This document shows positions 1-7,947 of a DNA stretch of 39,401 bases, one piece after another. How positions within the stretch are numbered: position 1 is the stretch's first letter; every line of letters starts with the position of its first letter. The position numbers and the translations under genes are program-made. The notes beneath the pieces are model-generated. The model did not search any database and was not told the DNA's origin. It worked only from the letters and a program-made list of their open reading frames with translations. Where the stretch lies: positions 1 through 39,401 of the forward strand of contig JBKCIQ010000194.1 of assembly GCA_046302135.1 (NCBI GenBank). Direction: 5' to 3'. The stretch is from AM-1111 sp046302135 (GTDB lineage: Bacteria > Bacteroidota > Bacteroidia > B-17B0 > Aurantibacillaceae).

Positions 1-60
1 ATATTATAAAATTTTTTCAAATATATTTTGGTTAATTTAGAGCCGCTTTTATTTGTAGCG

Positions 61-909
61 ATGCGGAAAATTATTGCTTTAATTTTGGTTTTACCTTTCC
101 TAATTTCTTTTGAACGAAATTCACACTCGTCATCAGATGATAAATCAAAGGAGGTAATTAATAAGTTGTTGACTTCAATAGATAAAATCCACACCTTAAA
201 ATGGACTTTAAAGGTTATAGAGCGGATAGACGGTAAAGAAAAACATTATGGTTCTTCAGTGAAAATGTGTACACAACCAAGAAAGTTGTACATAAACATA
301 AAAGGTACCGAGGTGCTTTGGGTTGAGGGTATCAATGATGGTAAAGCACTTATTCATCCAAGTTCATTTCCTTTCTTTAATATGAATCTAGATCCCCTTG
401 GAAGTTTAATGCGAGATGGTCAGCATCATACAATACATGAAATGGGTTTTAGCTATATGGGTGAGATAATTAGAAATTTTGTAACACTTGCCGGAGAAAA
501 TTTCAACGATTCATTCAAATACATTGGAGAGGAAGACCATAATAATGTTAAGTGTCATAAAATACTCATTAGGAACAATCAGTTCAAATACCTTGATTAT
601 AAGGTTAAAAAAGGTGAAACCATGATAACAATTGCGCGCAAATTTAAGGTTGGAGAGTATATGATTCTTGAAAATAACAAGAAACATGATAACTATAAAG
701 ATATTAAGGAGGGTGAGATTATAAAAGTTCCTAATGGATATGCGAAAAATGTAACTTTATACATTGATAAGCTTTATTATTTACCAATAGGGATAAAAGT
801 TGAAGATGATAAAGGACTTTACGAGCAATATGAATACTTTTATCTTCAATACAATCCAAAAATATCAGATGAAGAATTTACGAAAGGATATAAAGATTAT
901 AAGTTCTAA
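61..909 (+). CDS. DUF1571 family periplasmic protein with an internal LysM domain
   Basis: A 282-residue exported protein with an N-terminal hydrophobic signal segment. The body resembles the DUF1571 family of Bacteroidota envelope proteins (phrases such as GTEVLWVEG and NLDPLGSLMR). Residues about 180-224 form a LysM-like module (YKVKKGETMITIARKFKVGE, ending near EGEIIKVP) that interrupts the DUF1571 part, which resumes with LYIDKLYYLPIGIKV. LysM domains usually bind peptidoglycan, so a periplasmic, wall-associated role is inferred. I chose the ATG at 61, because a longer frame from a TTG at 28 would put 11 residues before the signal peptide. The next gene starts 13 bases after the stop, so the two are probably co-transcribed. 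The biochemical function is unknown. Confidence 0.75.
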   Translation: MRKIIALILVLPFLISFERNSHSSSDDKSKEVINKLLTSIDKIHTLKWTLKVIERIDGKEKHYGSSVKMCTQPRKLYINIKGTEVLWVEGINDGKALIHPSSFPFFNMNLDPLGSLMRDGQHHTIHEMGFSYMGEIIRNFVTLAGENFNDSFKYIGEEDHNNVKCHKILIRNNQFKYLDYKVKKGETMITIARKFKVGEYMILENNKKHDNYKDIKEGEIIKVPNGYAKNVTLYIDKLYYLPIGIKVEDDKGLYEQYEYFYLQYNPKISDEEFTKGYKDYKF

Positions 910-922
910 ATAATTTTCCGGT

Positions 923-2998
923 ATGATTTTAAATTTATTAATTCACAGTCGTTTTAAGGCGTTTTGGTTAATTCCTTTTTTTTTTCTCTCTGGTTTTTTT
1001 TTCGCACAGAATTTACCTCCCGGTACCTACACCTCTACTAACAAGAAAGCAATAAAGTATTTTAAAAAGGCTGAAAAAGCCATTTCTTCAGGAAATAATA
1101 TTGACGCAGAGGCCTATTGTCAAAAAACGATTTCTTCTGATGCAAATTTTGCTGAGGCTTATACCATGTTGGGTTACATTTACATGGACTCAAAAAAGTA
1201 TGAACTTGCATCTGAGAATCTTGAAAAGTCTGTGCAGATTGCCGGTAGATATTTCCCAAACAATTATTATCAGCTAGGTGAAATTTATTACTATACCGGC
1301 AAATATTCCTTGGCAACAAAAAATTTCAATCAATTTTTATCCATTCAACGCGTCAATCCGAATATCAAAACCAAGGCAGAGTATCTTAAAGTTTGTTCAG
1401 TTTTCGGAGATTCGGCTATGAAGAATCCCAAGGTTTTTCAGCCAAAAAATTGTGGAATTTCTATTAATACTCCGGACTTTGAATATTTCCCTACTGTCAC
1501 GGCTGACAATTCTACCTTCTATTTCACAAGAAAGGTTAACCAAAAAAATTATTGCTCTGAATCAAATGATCAGGAAGATTTTTTTTACACTGTAAAAGAT
1601 GAAAAAGGAAATTGGAAAAATGCAGTATCATTTAAAGAAATTAATTCTGAATGCAATGAAGGTGCGCCAAATATTAGCTCCAACGGGCAGTTTATGTTCT
1701 ATACTTCATGTGGTGACATCAGCAATCAATATGGTCCCTCAAAAGAAAAAGGATATGGAAGCTGTGATATTTTTTATTCAGATAAAATTTCAGGTAAATG
1801 GTCAAGGCCGGTTAACATAGGTCAACCTGTGAATTCTCAACATTGGGAAACACAGCCTAGTTTTTCCTCAGATGGTAAAACATTATATTTTATAAGAGGT
1901 CTTGTAGGACGCGATGGAAAAAAGAAGGGAGATGTGTATTATTCCGAAATTGGTGCAGACAATCGTTTCGGTGCTCCGGTAAAACTAGGCCCTAACATAA
2001 ATACTGATGAATCTGAAGAATCGGTATTTATTCATCCTGATAACATGACGCTTTATTTTGCTTCAAATGGCAGAATAGGAATGGGTGGTATGGATATTTA
2101 TATGAGTAAAAGACAAGCTAATGGTGAGTGGGGACCCGCGATAAATCTTGGCTACCCAATAAATACTTGTAATGAGGAAAACAGTTTATTGGTTGATCCA
2201 TCGGGTCAATTGGCATATTTTGCAAGCGACAGGGAAGGAGGTTACGGTAATTTGGATATTTACTATTTCAATTTACCAAATGAATTTCAACCGGAAAAAA
2301 TTACTTATTCAAAAGGTTTAGTTTATGATTCAATTACAAGGAAACCACTTTCGGCAAGTTTTGAATTGATTGATCTGGAAAGTGGTAAAACCTTAGCTAC
2401 ATCTTTTTCAAACTCTAACGGTAATTTTTTGGTTACACTTAACGCTAACCGTAACTATATGGCTAACGTTTCTAAAGATGGTTATCTTTTTTATTCTGAA
2501 AAGTTCAGATTAAAAGAGGTGTCTACAGATTTCAATAAGCCATTTTTACTTAATATTCCAATGTTGCCGATTGATACAGGTAAATCAACTGTACTCAAGA
2601 ATGTTTATTTTGATAGCGATAAATTTGACCTTAGAAATGAATCTTTTCCAGAGTTGAATAAACTTTCAACATTCATGAAAGATAATCCCGAGATTTCGAT
2701 AGAGATTTCCGGTCATACTGATAATTTGGGAGATAAAAATGCCAACCAAACTTTATCCCTCAATCGTGCTAATGCTGTACGTGAATATCTTATAAAGGCG
2801 GGTGTAAACGGAGACAGACTTATTGCGAGTGGTTATGGAGCATTGAAGCCAATTTATCCCAATGACACGGAACAAAATAGGCAATTAAACCGAAGAACTG
2901 AGTACAGGATAATAGGAACCAAGAATGCAAAAATTAGAATTGAAACTCTTAAAAAATCTGATGACAAGAAAATGAATGGAGTAAAAAACAAGAAATAA
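923..2998 (+). CDS. PorE-architecture protein: TPR, PD40 propeller, carboxypeptidase-regulatory-like domain, OmpA C-terminal domain
   Basis: A 691-residue exported protein. The signal peptide is residues 1-29 (ending FFFAQ), with no lipobox cysteine. Tandem TPR helices span about 42-150. PD40/WD40-like propeller repeats span about 175-450 (recurring GMGGMDIYMS, GYGNLDIYYF). A carboxypeptidase-regulatory-like domain begins near 463 (SKGLVYDSITRKPLSASFEL). An OmpA peptidoglycan-binding domain spans about 560-663 (NVYFDSDKFDL, SGHTDNLGDKNANQTLSLNR). This domain order is that of PorE, the T9SS protein that tethers the secretion machinery to peptidoglycan, but the architecture is also common in Bacteroidota proteins of unknown role. 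It sits between the LysM protein and ribH with gaps of 13 and 8 bases. A second protein with the same layout lies at 14566-16662. Confidence 0.85.
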   Translation: MILNLLIHSRFKAFWLIPFFFLSGFFFAQNLPPGTYTSTNKKAIKYFKKAEKAISSGNNIDAEAYCQKTISSDANFAEAYTMLGYIYMDSKKYELASENLEKSVQIAGRYFPNNYYQLGEIYYYTGKYSLATKNFNQFLSIQRVNPNIKTKAEYLKVCSVFGDSAMKNPKVFQPKNCGISINTPDFEYFPTVTADNSTFYFTRKVNQKNYCSESNDQEDFFYTVKDEKGNWKNAVSFKEINSECNEGAPNISSNGQFMFYTSCGDISNQYGPSKEKGYGSCDIFYSDKISGKWSRPVNIGQPVNSQHWETQPSFSSDGKTLYFIRGLVGRDGKKKGDVYYSEIGADNRFGAPVKLGPNINTDESEESVFIHPDNMTLYFASNGRIGMGGMDIYMSKRQANGEWGPAINLGYPINTCNEENSLLVDPSGQLAYFASDREGGYGNLDIYYFNLPNEFQPEKITYSKGLVYDSITRKPLSASFELIDLESGKTLATSFSNSNGNFLVTLNANRNYMANVSKDGYLFYSEKFRLKEVSTDFNKPFLLNIPMLPIDTGKSTVLKNVYFDSDKFDLRNESFPELNKLSTFMKDNPEISIEISGHTDNLGDKNANQTLSLNRANAVREYLIKAGVNGDRLIASGYGALKPIYPNDTEQNRQLNRRTEYRIIGTKNAKIRIETLKKSDDKKMNGVKNKK

Positions 2999-3006
2999 AT
3001 TTTAAA

Positions 3007-3519
3007 ATGTCAACTAAGAAAAAAAATTTATCTAAGTCTGAAGGAGCTGATATTCCGAGTGCTGAAGGATTAAAATTCGGAATTGTTGTTTCTGAATGGA
3101 ATTCAGAAATTACCTCCTCGTTATGCTCTGCCGCTATTTCTACATTGGAAGAGTACGGAGCGGAAACTGAACATATTATTAAAAAATTTGTTCCGGGAAG
3201 TTTTGAATTGACGCTCGGCGCTCAGTGGATGGCAGAGCATACAGCTGTTGATGCAATTATCTGTTTGGGGTGTGTGATTCAAGGTGAAACCAGGCATTTC
3301 GATTTTATTTGCGACGCAGTTTCGCACGGAATCACTCAGCTAAATATTAAATTCTCAAAACCGATTATTTTTGGTGTACTTACCACAGAGAATATGCTAC
3401 AGGCAAAGGCCAGAGCAGGAGGTAAACATGGAAATAAAGGAGTGGAATCGGCCGTTACTGCAATTAAAATGCTTTCACTCAAAAAATCTTTCACACACAA
3501 AAAGAAAATTGGATATTGA
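3007..3519 (+). CDS. ribH: 6,7-dimethyl-8-ribityllumazine synthase
   Basis: This enzyme condenses 5-amino-6-ribitylamino-uracil with 3,4-dihydroxy-2-butanone 4-phosphate to give lumazine, the penultimate step of riboflavin synthesis. The 170-residue length is typical. Visible hallmarks are the substrate loop VSEWNSEIT (about 28-36), VPGSFELTLGAQWMAE, the conserved CVIQGETRHFDF with catalytic-type His97, PIIFGVLTTEN, and AKARAGGKHGNKG with the phosphate-binding Arg. The start is 8 bases after the PorE-like gene, so it probably shares that transcript. It ends only 3 bases before the convergent uvrA stop. No other rib gene lies nearby, so the pathway is scattered here. Confidence 0.96.
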   Translation: MSTKKKNLSKSEGADIPSAEGLKFGIVVSEWNSEITSSLCSAAISTLEEYGAETEHIIKKFVPGSFELTLGAQWMAEHTAVDAIICLGCVIQGETRHFDFICDAVSHGITQLNIKFSKPIIFGVLTTENMLQAKARAGGKHGNKGVESAVTAIKMLSLKKSFTHKKKIGY

Positions 3520-3522
3520 ATT

Positions 3523-6279
3523 TTATTTGAATTTTTCTTTAAGGTATTGTCCTGTATAACTTTCAGTACATTTTAATAAATCTTCTGGAAATCCCTGAAA
3601 TACAAGATTCCCGCCTTTTTCTCCGCCTTCAGGTCCTAGGTCAATTATCCAATCTGCAGATTTAATAACATCCAGATTGTGCTCAATAACTAGCAAGCTG
3701 TGCCCATTATCCAGTAGTGCGCTAAATGCTGTTAGTAATTTATGAATGTCATGAAAATGTAAACCGGTAGTTGGTTCGTCAAAAATAAATAGTGTATGCT
3801 CCTGTTTAGAACCTGCGGCAATAAAAGATGCCAGTTTGATTCGTTGAGCCTCACCTCCGCTCAGTGTACTCGACGATTGCCCCAGCTGAACATATCCCAA
3901 ACCTACATGTTGTAAGGGAAACAATTTTTCTACTATTTTTTTTGCAATTCGGTTCTCCTTTTCATCCCTGAAAAAAACCATTGCATCATCAACTGTCATT
4001 TCAAGGATATCCGAAATATTTTTTCCTTTAAAAGATACTTCAAGTGTTTCTTCCTTAAATCTTCTTCCTTTACACTCTTCGCATTTCATTTTAATATCAG
4101 CCATGAATTGCATCTCTATAGTGATTTCCCCTTCTCCCTCACAAACTTCACATCTGCCGCCTTCCACATTAAATGAAAAATGTGAAGACTTATAGCCGCG
4201 CATTTTTGATACCGATTGATCTGCGTATAAATTTCTTATTTCCTCATAGGCTTTCAAATAGGTTACGGGATTCGAGCGGGATGATTTTCCAATAGGGTTT
4301 TGATCAACGTACTCAATTTGTTTGATTGATTTATAGTTGCCTGAAAAAAATTCTTTTGCCTGAGTTTCATTGTAGTATCCTTCAATATGTTTTTTAAGAT
4401 GAGGAAGAATTACCTTTTTGACTAAAGTAGATTTTCCTGAACCACTAACACCTGTTACCACAGATAAGGAATTTAGTGGAAATTTTACATTGAGATTTTT
4501 TAAATTGTTTTCTTGTGCGGCTTTAAATTCAATAAAAACATTTGACTTTCTTCTTAAGCTTGGGATTTCAATTTTTAGTTGATTGTTTAGGTACTGGGCT
4601 GTTAAACTCTTTTTTTCTTTCTTTAAATCTGGATGAGTACCTTGAAATACAATTTCTCCTCCATGACTCCCTGCTTCAGGACCTATGTCAATTAACTCAT
4701 CCGCATTACGCATAATGTCTTCATCGTGCTCAACTATTATTACTGTATTTCCGAGTTCTTTCAAAGATTTTAAAACACCAATCAGACGTTCTGTGTCTCT
4801 CGAATGAAGACCGATGCTGGGTTCATCTAGAATGTACATGCTTCCAACCAAAGAACTCCCAAGTGATGTTGAAAGATTAATTCGCTGAGATTCGCCTCCG
4901 CTTAATGTATTTGCTACGCGGTTGAGATTTAAATATCCTAAACCTACATCACAAAGAAATTTTATCCTTGAATTAATTTCAATCAATAGGCGTTTAGCAA
5001 TAGTTGCATCATTTTCGTCTAGAATCAAATTTTCAAAAAATAGTTTCAGTTGATTTACCGGTAATAAAACCAATTCTGAGAGACATTTTTCCGCAATTTT
5101 TACATTATTGGCATCTTTCCTTAACCTGGTTCCATTGCAATCAGGGCAACTTGTTTTTCCTCTATATCGCGCAAGCATAACGCGATACTGAATTTTATAA
5201 CTCTTCGATTCTAAATATTCAAAAAAGTCAACTATGCCGCTTACTTTTTTGTTACCATTCCACAATAAATCAAATTGAGATTTACTCAGTTCAGCTATCG
5301 GTTTATGAACAGGAAAATTATATTCGTGTGCTTTTTGAATAAAGTATTTTTTGTACTCCTGCATTGATTCTCCGTTCCAGCAAACCACCGCATTTTCATA
5401 AACAGAAAGATTTTTATTAGGAATTACTAAATCAGGATCAATTCCGATTATACTGCCAAACCCTTCACATTTTTTACAGGCTCCAATTGGGTTGTTAAAG
5501 GTGAAAAAATTTACATCAGGTTCTTCAAAAGCTATTCCATCCATTTCAAACCTATCGGTATATGAAATTACTTCATTATTGTTTTTTTCATCTGAAATGT
5601 TCAATACACACTCACCTTGTCCTTCGTAAAATGCAGTTTGAACCGAATCACTTAAACGGTTAGCAGTTTCTTCCTTATCAGTGAACTCATCTAATACCAC
5701 GCGATCAATAAGTAAATACAACTGATCATTTGATTTCAACTTTAAAATTTCATCTTCCTCAATTTTTCTAACTTCACCATTATACAGAACACGTGAGAAG
5801 CCCTGTTGTCTGAGTATATTAAGTTGTTGTTTAAGGGTTCTTTTTTCAAGAAGAAAAATTCTTGAAAGGATGAGTACCTTGTTTCCGTTAGAAAGTGAAA
5901 GAATTTTATCTACAACATCTGAAACCTTATGTCTTTTGACCTGTTTACCACTTACTGGTGAGTAGGTTTTTCCAATCCTTGCAAACAATAATTTAAGATA
6001 ATCGTAAATTTCAGTTGTTGTTCCAACTGTTGAACGTGGGTTTTTACTGATGACCTTTTGCTCAATTGCTATTGCCGGTGAAATTCCTTTGATGTAATCT
6101 ACCGGAGGCTTTTCGTGTCGTCCTAAAAATTGTCTTGCATAAGCAGATAAACTTTCTACGTATCGCCGCTGACCTTCCGCATATAATGTATCAAAAGCTA
6201 GGGAAGATTTTCCTGAGCCGGAAAGTCCTGTGATAACAACGAGTTTATTTCTCGGAATAGCAACATCCACATTCTTCAA
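3523..6279 (-). CDS. uvrA: UvrABC excinuclease subunit A
   Basis: UvrA is the damage-recognition ATPase of nucleotide excision repair. The frame contains both ABC ATPase modules: Walker A GLSGSGKSSLAFDT and GVSGSGKSTLVKK, signatures LSGGESQR and LSGGEAQR, plus the zinc-finger Cys pairs CKKCEGFG, CPDCNGTR, CEVCEGEG and CEECKGRR. Coordinates begin at TTG 6279, the first usual initiation codon, giving 918 residues. However, the same frame stays open upstream to a TAA at 6369-6367 and encodes the conserved UvrA N-terminus IIIKGARTHNLKN, with no ATG, GTG or TTG. The real start therefore probably lies upstream, at a non-standard codon such as ATC 6348 or ATA 6336, unless there is a sequence error. 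Function is certain, start uncertain. Confidence 0.95.
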   Translation of the reverse strand: MKNVDVAIPRNKLVVITGLSGSGKSSLAFDTLYAEGQRRYVESLSAYARQFLGRHEKPPVDYIKGISPAIAIEQKVISKNPRSTVGTTTEIYDYLKLLFARIGKTYSPVSGKQVKRHKVSDVVDKILSLSNGNKVLILSRIFLLEKRTLKQQLNILRQQGFSRVLYNGEVRKIEEDEILKLKSNDQLYLLIDRVVLDEFTDKEETANRLSDSVQTAFYEGQGECVLNISDEKNNNEVISYTDRFEMDGIAFEEPDVNFFTFNNPIGACKKCEGFGSIIGIDPDLVIPNKNLSVYENAVVCWNGESMQEYKKYFIQKAHEYNFPVHKPIAELSKSQFDLLWNGNKKVSGIVDFFEYLESKSYKIQYRVMLARYRGKTSCPDCNGTRLRKDANNVKIAEKCLSELVLLPVNQLKLFFENLILDENDATIAKRLLIEINSRIKFLCDVGLGYLNLNRVANTLSGGESQRINLSTSLGSSLVGSMYILDEPSIGLHSRDTERLIGVLKSLKELGNTVIIVEHDEDIMRNADELIDIGPEAGSHGGEIVFQGTHPDLKKEKKSLTAQYLNNQLKIEIPSLRRKSNVFIEFKAAQENNLKNLNVKFPLNSLSVVTGVSGSGKSTLVKKVILPHLKKHIEGYYNETQAKEFFSGNYKSIKQIEYVDQNPIGKSSRSNPVTYLKAYEEIRNLYADQSVSKMRGYKSSHFSFNVEGGRCEVCEGEGEITIEMQFMADIKMKCEECKGRRFKEETLEVSFKGKNISDILEMTVDDAMVFFRDEKENRIAKKIVEKLFPLQHVGLGYVQLGQSSSTLSGGEAQRIKLASFIAAGSKQEHTLFIFDEPTTGLHFHDIHKLLTAFSALLDNGHSLLVIEHNLDVIKSADWIIDLGPEGGEKGGNLVFQGFPEDLLKCTESYTGQYLKEKFK

Positions 6280-6361
6280 ATTGTGGGTTCTTGCTCCTTT
6301 TATGATGATAAAATCAAGCGGGTCGTATTTCTCTATATTTTTTTTGATATCGTTTTTTTTA

Positions 6362-6369
6362 CAAAATTA
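6362..6369 (-). promoter_or_regulatory. Candidate -7 promoter box for uvrA
   Basis: Read on the minus strand this is TAATTTTG, a perfect match to the Bacteroidota TAnnTTTG box. It predicts transcription starting near 6355, inside an A-rich tract. That leaves only about 75 bases before the TTG at 6279 and includes the in-frame codons for the conserved UvrA N-terminus. No convincing -33 element was seen. Confidence 0.45.
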
Positions 6370-6481
6370 TCAGTTCCTGCAATGTAGCGTTATTTATTTT
6401 GGTTGATTTTTTTACGGGCACAATTTTTAAGTGTTACCATCCGGTGTTTATATAGGACAATAGGAATTTGAAGGTAATTTT

Positions 6482-6512
6482 TTTGGATAATTAAAGTTTT
6501 ATCATAAATTTG
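6482..6512 (+). promoter_or_regulatory. Bacteroidota sigma-A type promoter for the ECF sigma factor
   Basis: TTTG at 6482-6485, a 19-base spacer, then TAAATTTG at 6505-6512. This matches the known TTTG / TAnnTTTG arrangement in both elements and spacing. Transcription should start near 6519, leaving a leader of about 90 bases before the ATG at 6610, the longest leader predicted in the window. Confidence 0.65.
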
Positions 6513-6609
6513 CCCCTCGATTCTTAATTATTAACTAAAAAACCGAAAGTCATCGCATAAACATCTACTTTTTACAGTCGGAAAATTAACGTAAAAAGCA
6601 ACAAAGTTT

Positions 6610-7200
6610 ATGCTTACACTAGATGACAATCAACTCGTCGCAAATTATATCTCCGGAGACGAAGATGCCCTTGCTCAACTCATTCATAGGCACAAGCGTA
6701 GAGTTTACTCCTACATCTATCTTGTAGTTCGTAAAAGAGAATTGGCAGAGGATATTTTTCAGGATACCTTTGTAAAGGTTATCCATACGCTTAAGCGTGG
6801 GCAATATTACGAAGAAGGAAAATTCTTGCCCTGGGTATTAAGAATTGCAAGAAACCTGATGATAGACCACTTCAGGAGGGTTAAAAAAATGCCAATGATT
6901 CAAACTGTTGTAAACGAAGATGGGGAGGCGACTGATATTTTCTCTGTTTTACCGCTTGCACAGCCTGAGAAGGAAACTATGGATTCGGAATCCTTGAGAA
7001 AATCTATGCGTAGTATGGTTAGTTTTCTGCCCAGCGAACAAAAAGAGGTGCTCATGATGCGTATGTACTATGATATGAGCTTCAAGGAAATTGCAGAGTC
7101 TACCAATGTTAGTATTAATACGGCACTTGGTAGGATGAGGTACGCATTGATCAATCTCAGGAAAATGATGGAAGACAATCAAAGGGTAGAGGCTGTTTAG
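6610..7200 (+). CDS. ECF-type sigma-70 family RNA polymerase sigma factor
   Basis: A 196-residue two-domain sigma factor that directs RNA polymerase to a dedicated promoter set. Region 2 lies at about 20-88 (YSYIYLVVRKRELAEDIFQD, then KFLPWVLRIARNLMIDHFRR). Region 4 lies at about 135-185 (LPSEQKEVLMMRMYYDMSF, KEIAESTNVSINTALGRMR). Regions 1.1 and 3 are absent, as expected for an ECF factor. No anti-sigma gene is adjacent. The downstream hydrolase begins 2 bases after the stop and is likely co-transcribed. In Porphyromonas an ECF factor (SigP) controls T9SS genes. Whether this one is its counterpart cannot be told from sequence alone. Confidence 0.92.
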   Translation: MLTLDDNQLVANYISGDEDALAQLIHRHKRRVYSYIYLVVRKRELAEDIFQDTFVKVIHTLKRGQYYEEGKFLPWVLRIARNLMIDHFRRVKKMPMIQTVVNEDGEATDIFSVLPLAQPEKETMDSESLRKSMRSMVSFLPSEQKEVLMMRMYYDMSFKEIAESTNVSINTALGRMRYALINLRKMMEDNQRVEAV

Positions 7201-7202
7201 CA

Positions 7203-7868
7203 ATGCCTGAGTTAAAATTCATAGTTAATAAAACCGCCAGGGTTTTTATATTAGGAAATGAAGTCAATCCAAAATTTATTTGGATTATTTGCCATGGTTA
7301 TGCTCAACTTGCCCAAGAATTTAGTGAAAAATTCAAATGTATTGAAAACTCAGAACATTTATTCGTTTTTCCTGAGGCATTGAATCGTTTTTATGCCAAG
7401 GGCTCATCGGGTAGGGTGGGTGCGAGCTGGATGACGAAGGAGGCAAGGTTGGATGATATTGAGGACAATTTGCAATATCTTGATAAATTGGTAGAAAAAT
7501 TTAAATCGCTGTACCATAAATCAAAATTTGTTTTATTCGGTTTTTCACAGGGCGGAGCAACAGTTTGCAGGTGGTTGGCCGGTACCAATTTTAAAATAGA
7601 CGAACTCGTTATTTACGGATCAGTTTTTCCTCCGGACTTGAGTGCTGAATTAGATTTTTCAGATAAAATTAATGGTAGGATATTTTATGTAACTGGTAAT
7701 TCTGATCAATATATTTCTCAGGATGAAAAAAAATCTCAGCTCGAAGGATTACGAAAATCGAAAAATAATTTGGTTGAAATTGATTTCGAAGGCGATCACG
7801 ATATATATGAGCTGGCCCTTTTTAAAATTGTATCAGCTCTGTCATTTGAAAATACCACTTCTCATTAA
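7203..7868 (+). CDS. Alpha/beta hydrolase of the phospholipase/carboxylesterase type
   Basis: A 221-residue cytosolic serine hydrolase with no signal peptide. The nucleophile elbow is GFSQG with Ser115. The oxyanion region is ICHGYAQ near 30. The likely acid is Asp168 (GNSDQY) and the base His199 (EGDHDIY), so the whole triad is present and in family order. Size and motifs fit the Abhydrolase_2 group (small carboxylesterases and acyl-protein thioesterase-like enzymes). The substrate is unknown. It follows the sigma factor gene after 2 bases and probably depends on its promoter. Confidence 0.85.
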   Translation: MPELKFIVNKTARVFILGNEVNPKFIWIICHGYAQLAQEFSEKFKCIENSEHLFVFPEALNRFYAKGSSGRVGASWMTKEARLDDIEDNLQYLDKLVEKFKSLYHKSKFVLFGFSQGGATVCRWLAGTNFKIDELVIYGSVFPPDLSAELDFSDKINGRIFYVTGNSDQYISQDEKKSQLEGLRKSKNNLVEIDFEGDHDIYELALFKIVSALSFENTTSH

Positions 7869-7923
7869 CACCTTTTTGTTAATTCAGAGTGGAATCTTTT
7901 AACTCTTTACCCGTTTATTCTAT

Positions 7924-7931
7924 TATTTTTG
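7924..7931 (+). promoter_or_regulatory. Candidate -7 box for the gldFG fusion gene
   Basis: TATTTTTG matches TAnnTTTG. It ends 16 bases before the ATG at 7948, predicting a leader of about 10 bases. This supports the upstream ATG rather than an internal start. No clear -33 element was seen. Confidence 0.45.
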
Positions 7932-7947
7932 TTGCTCAAAATTTCTG

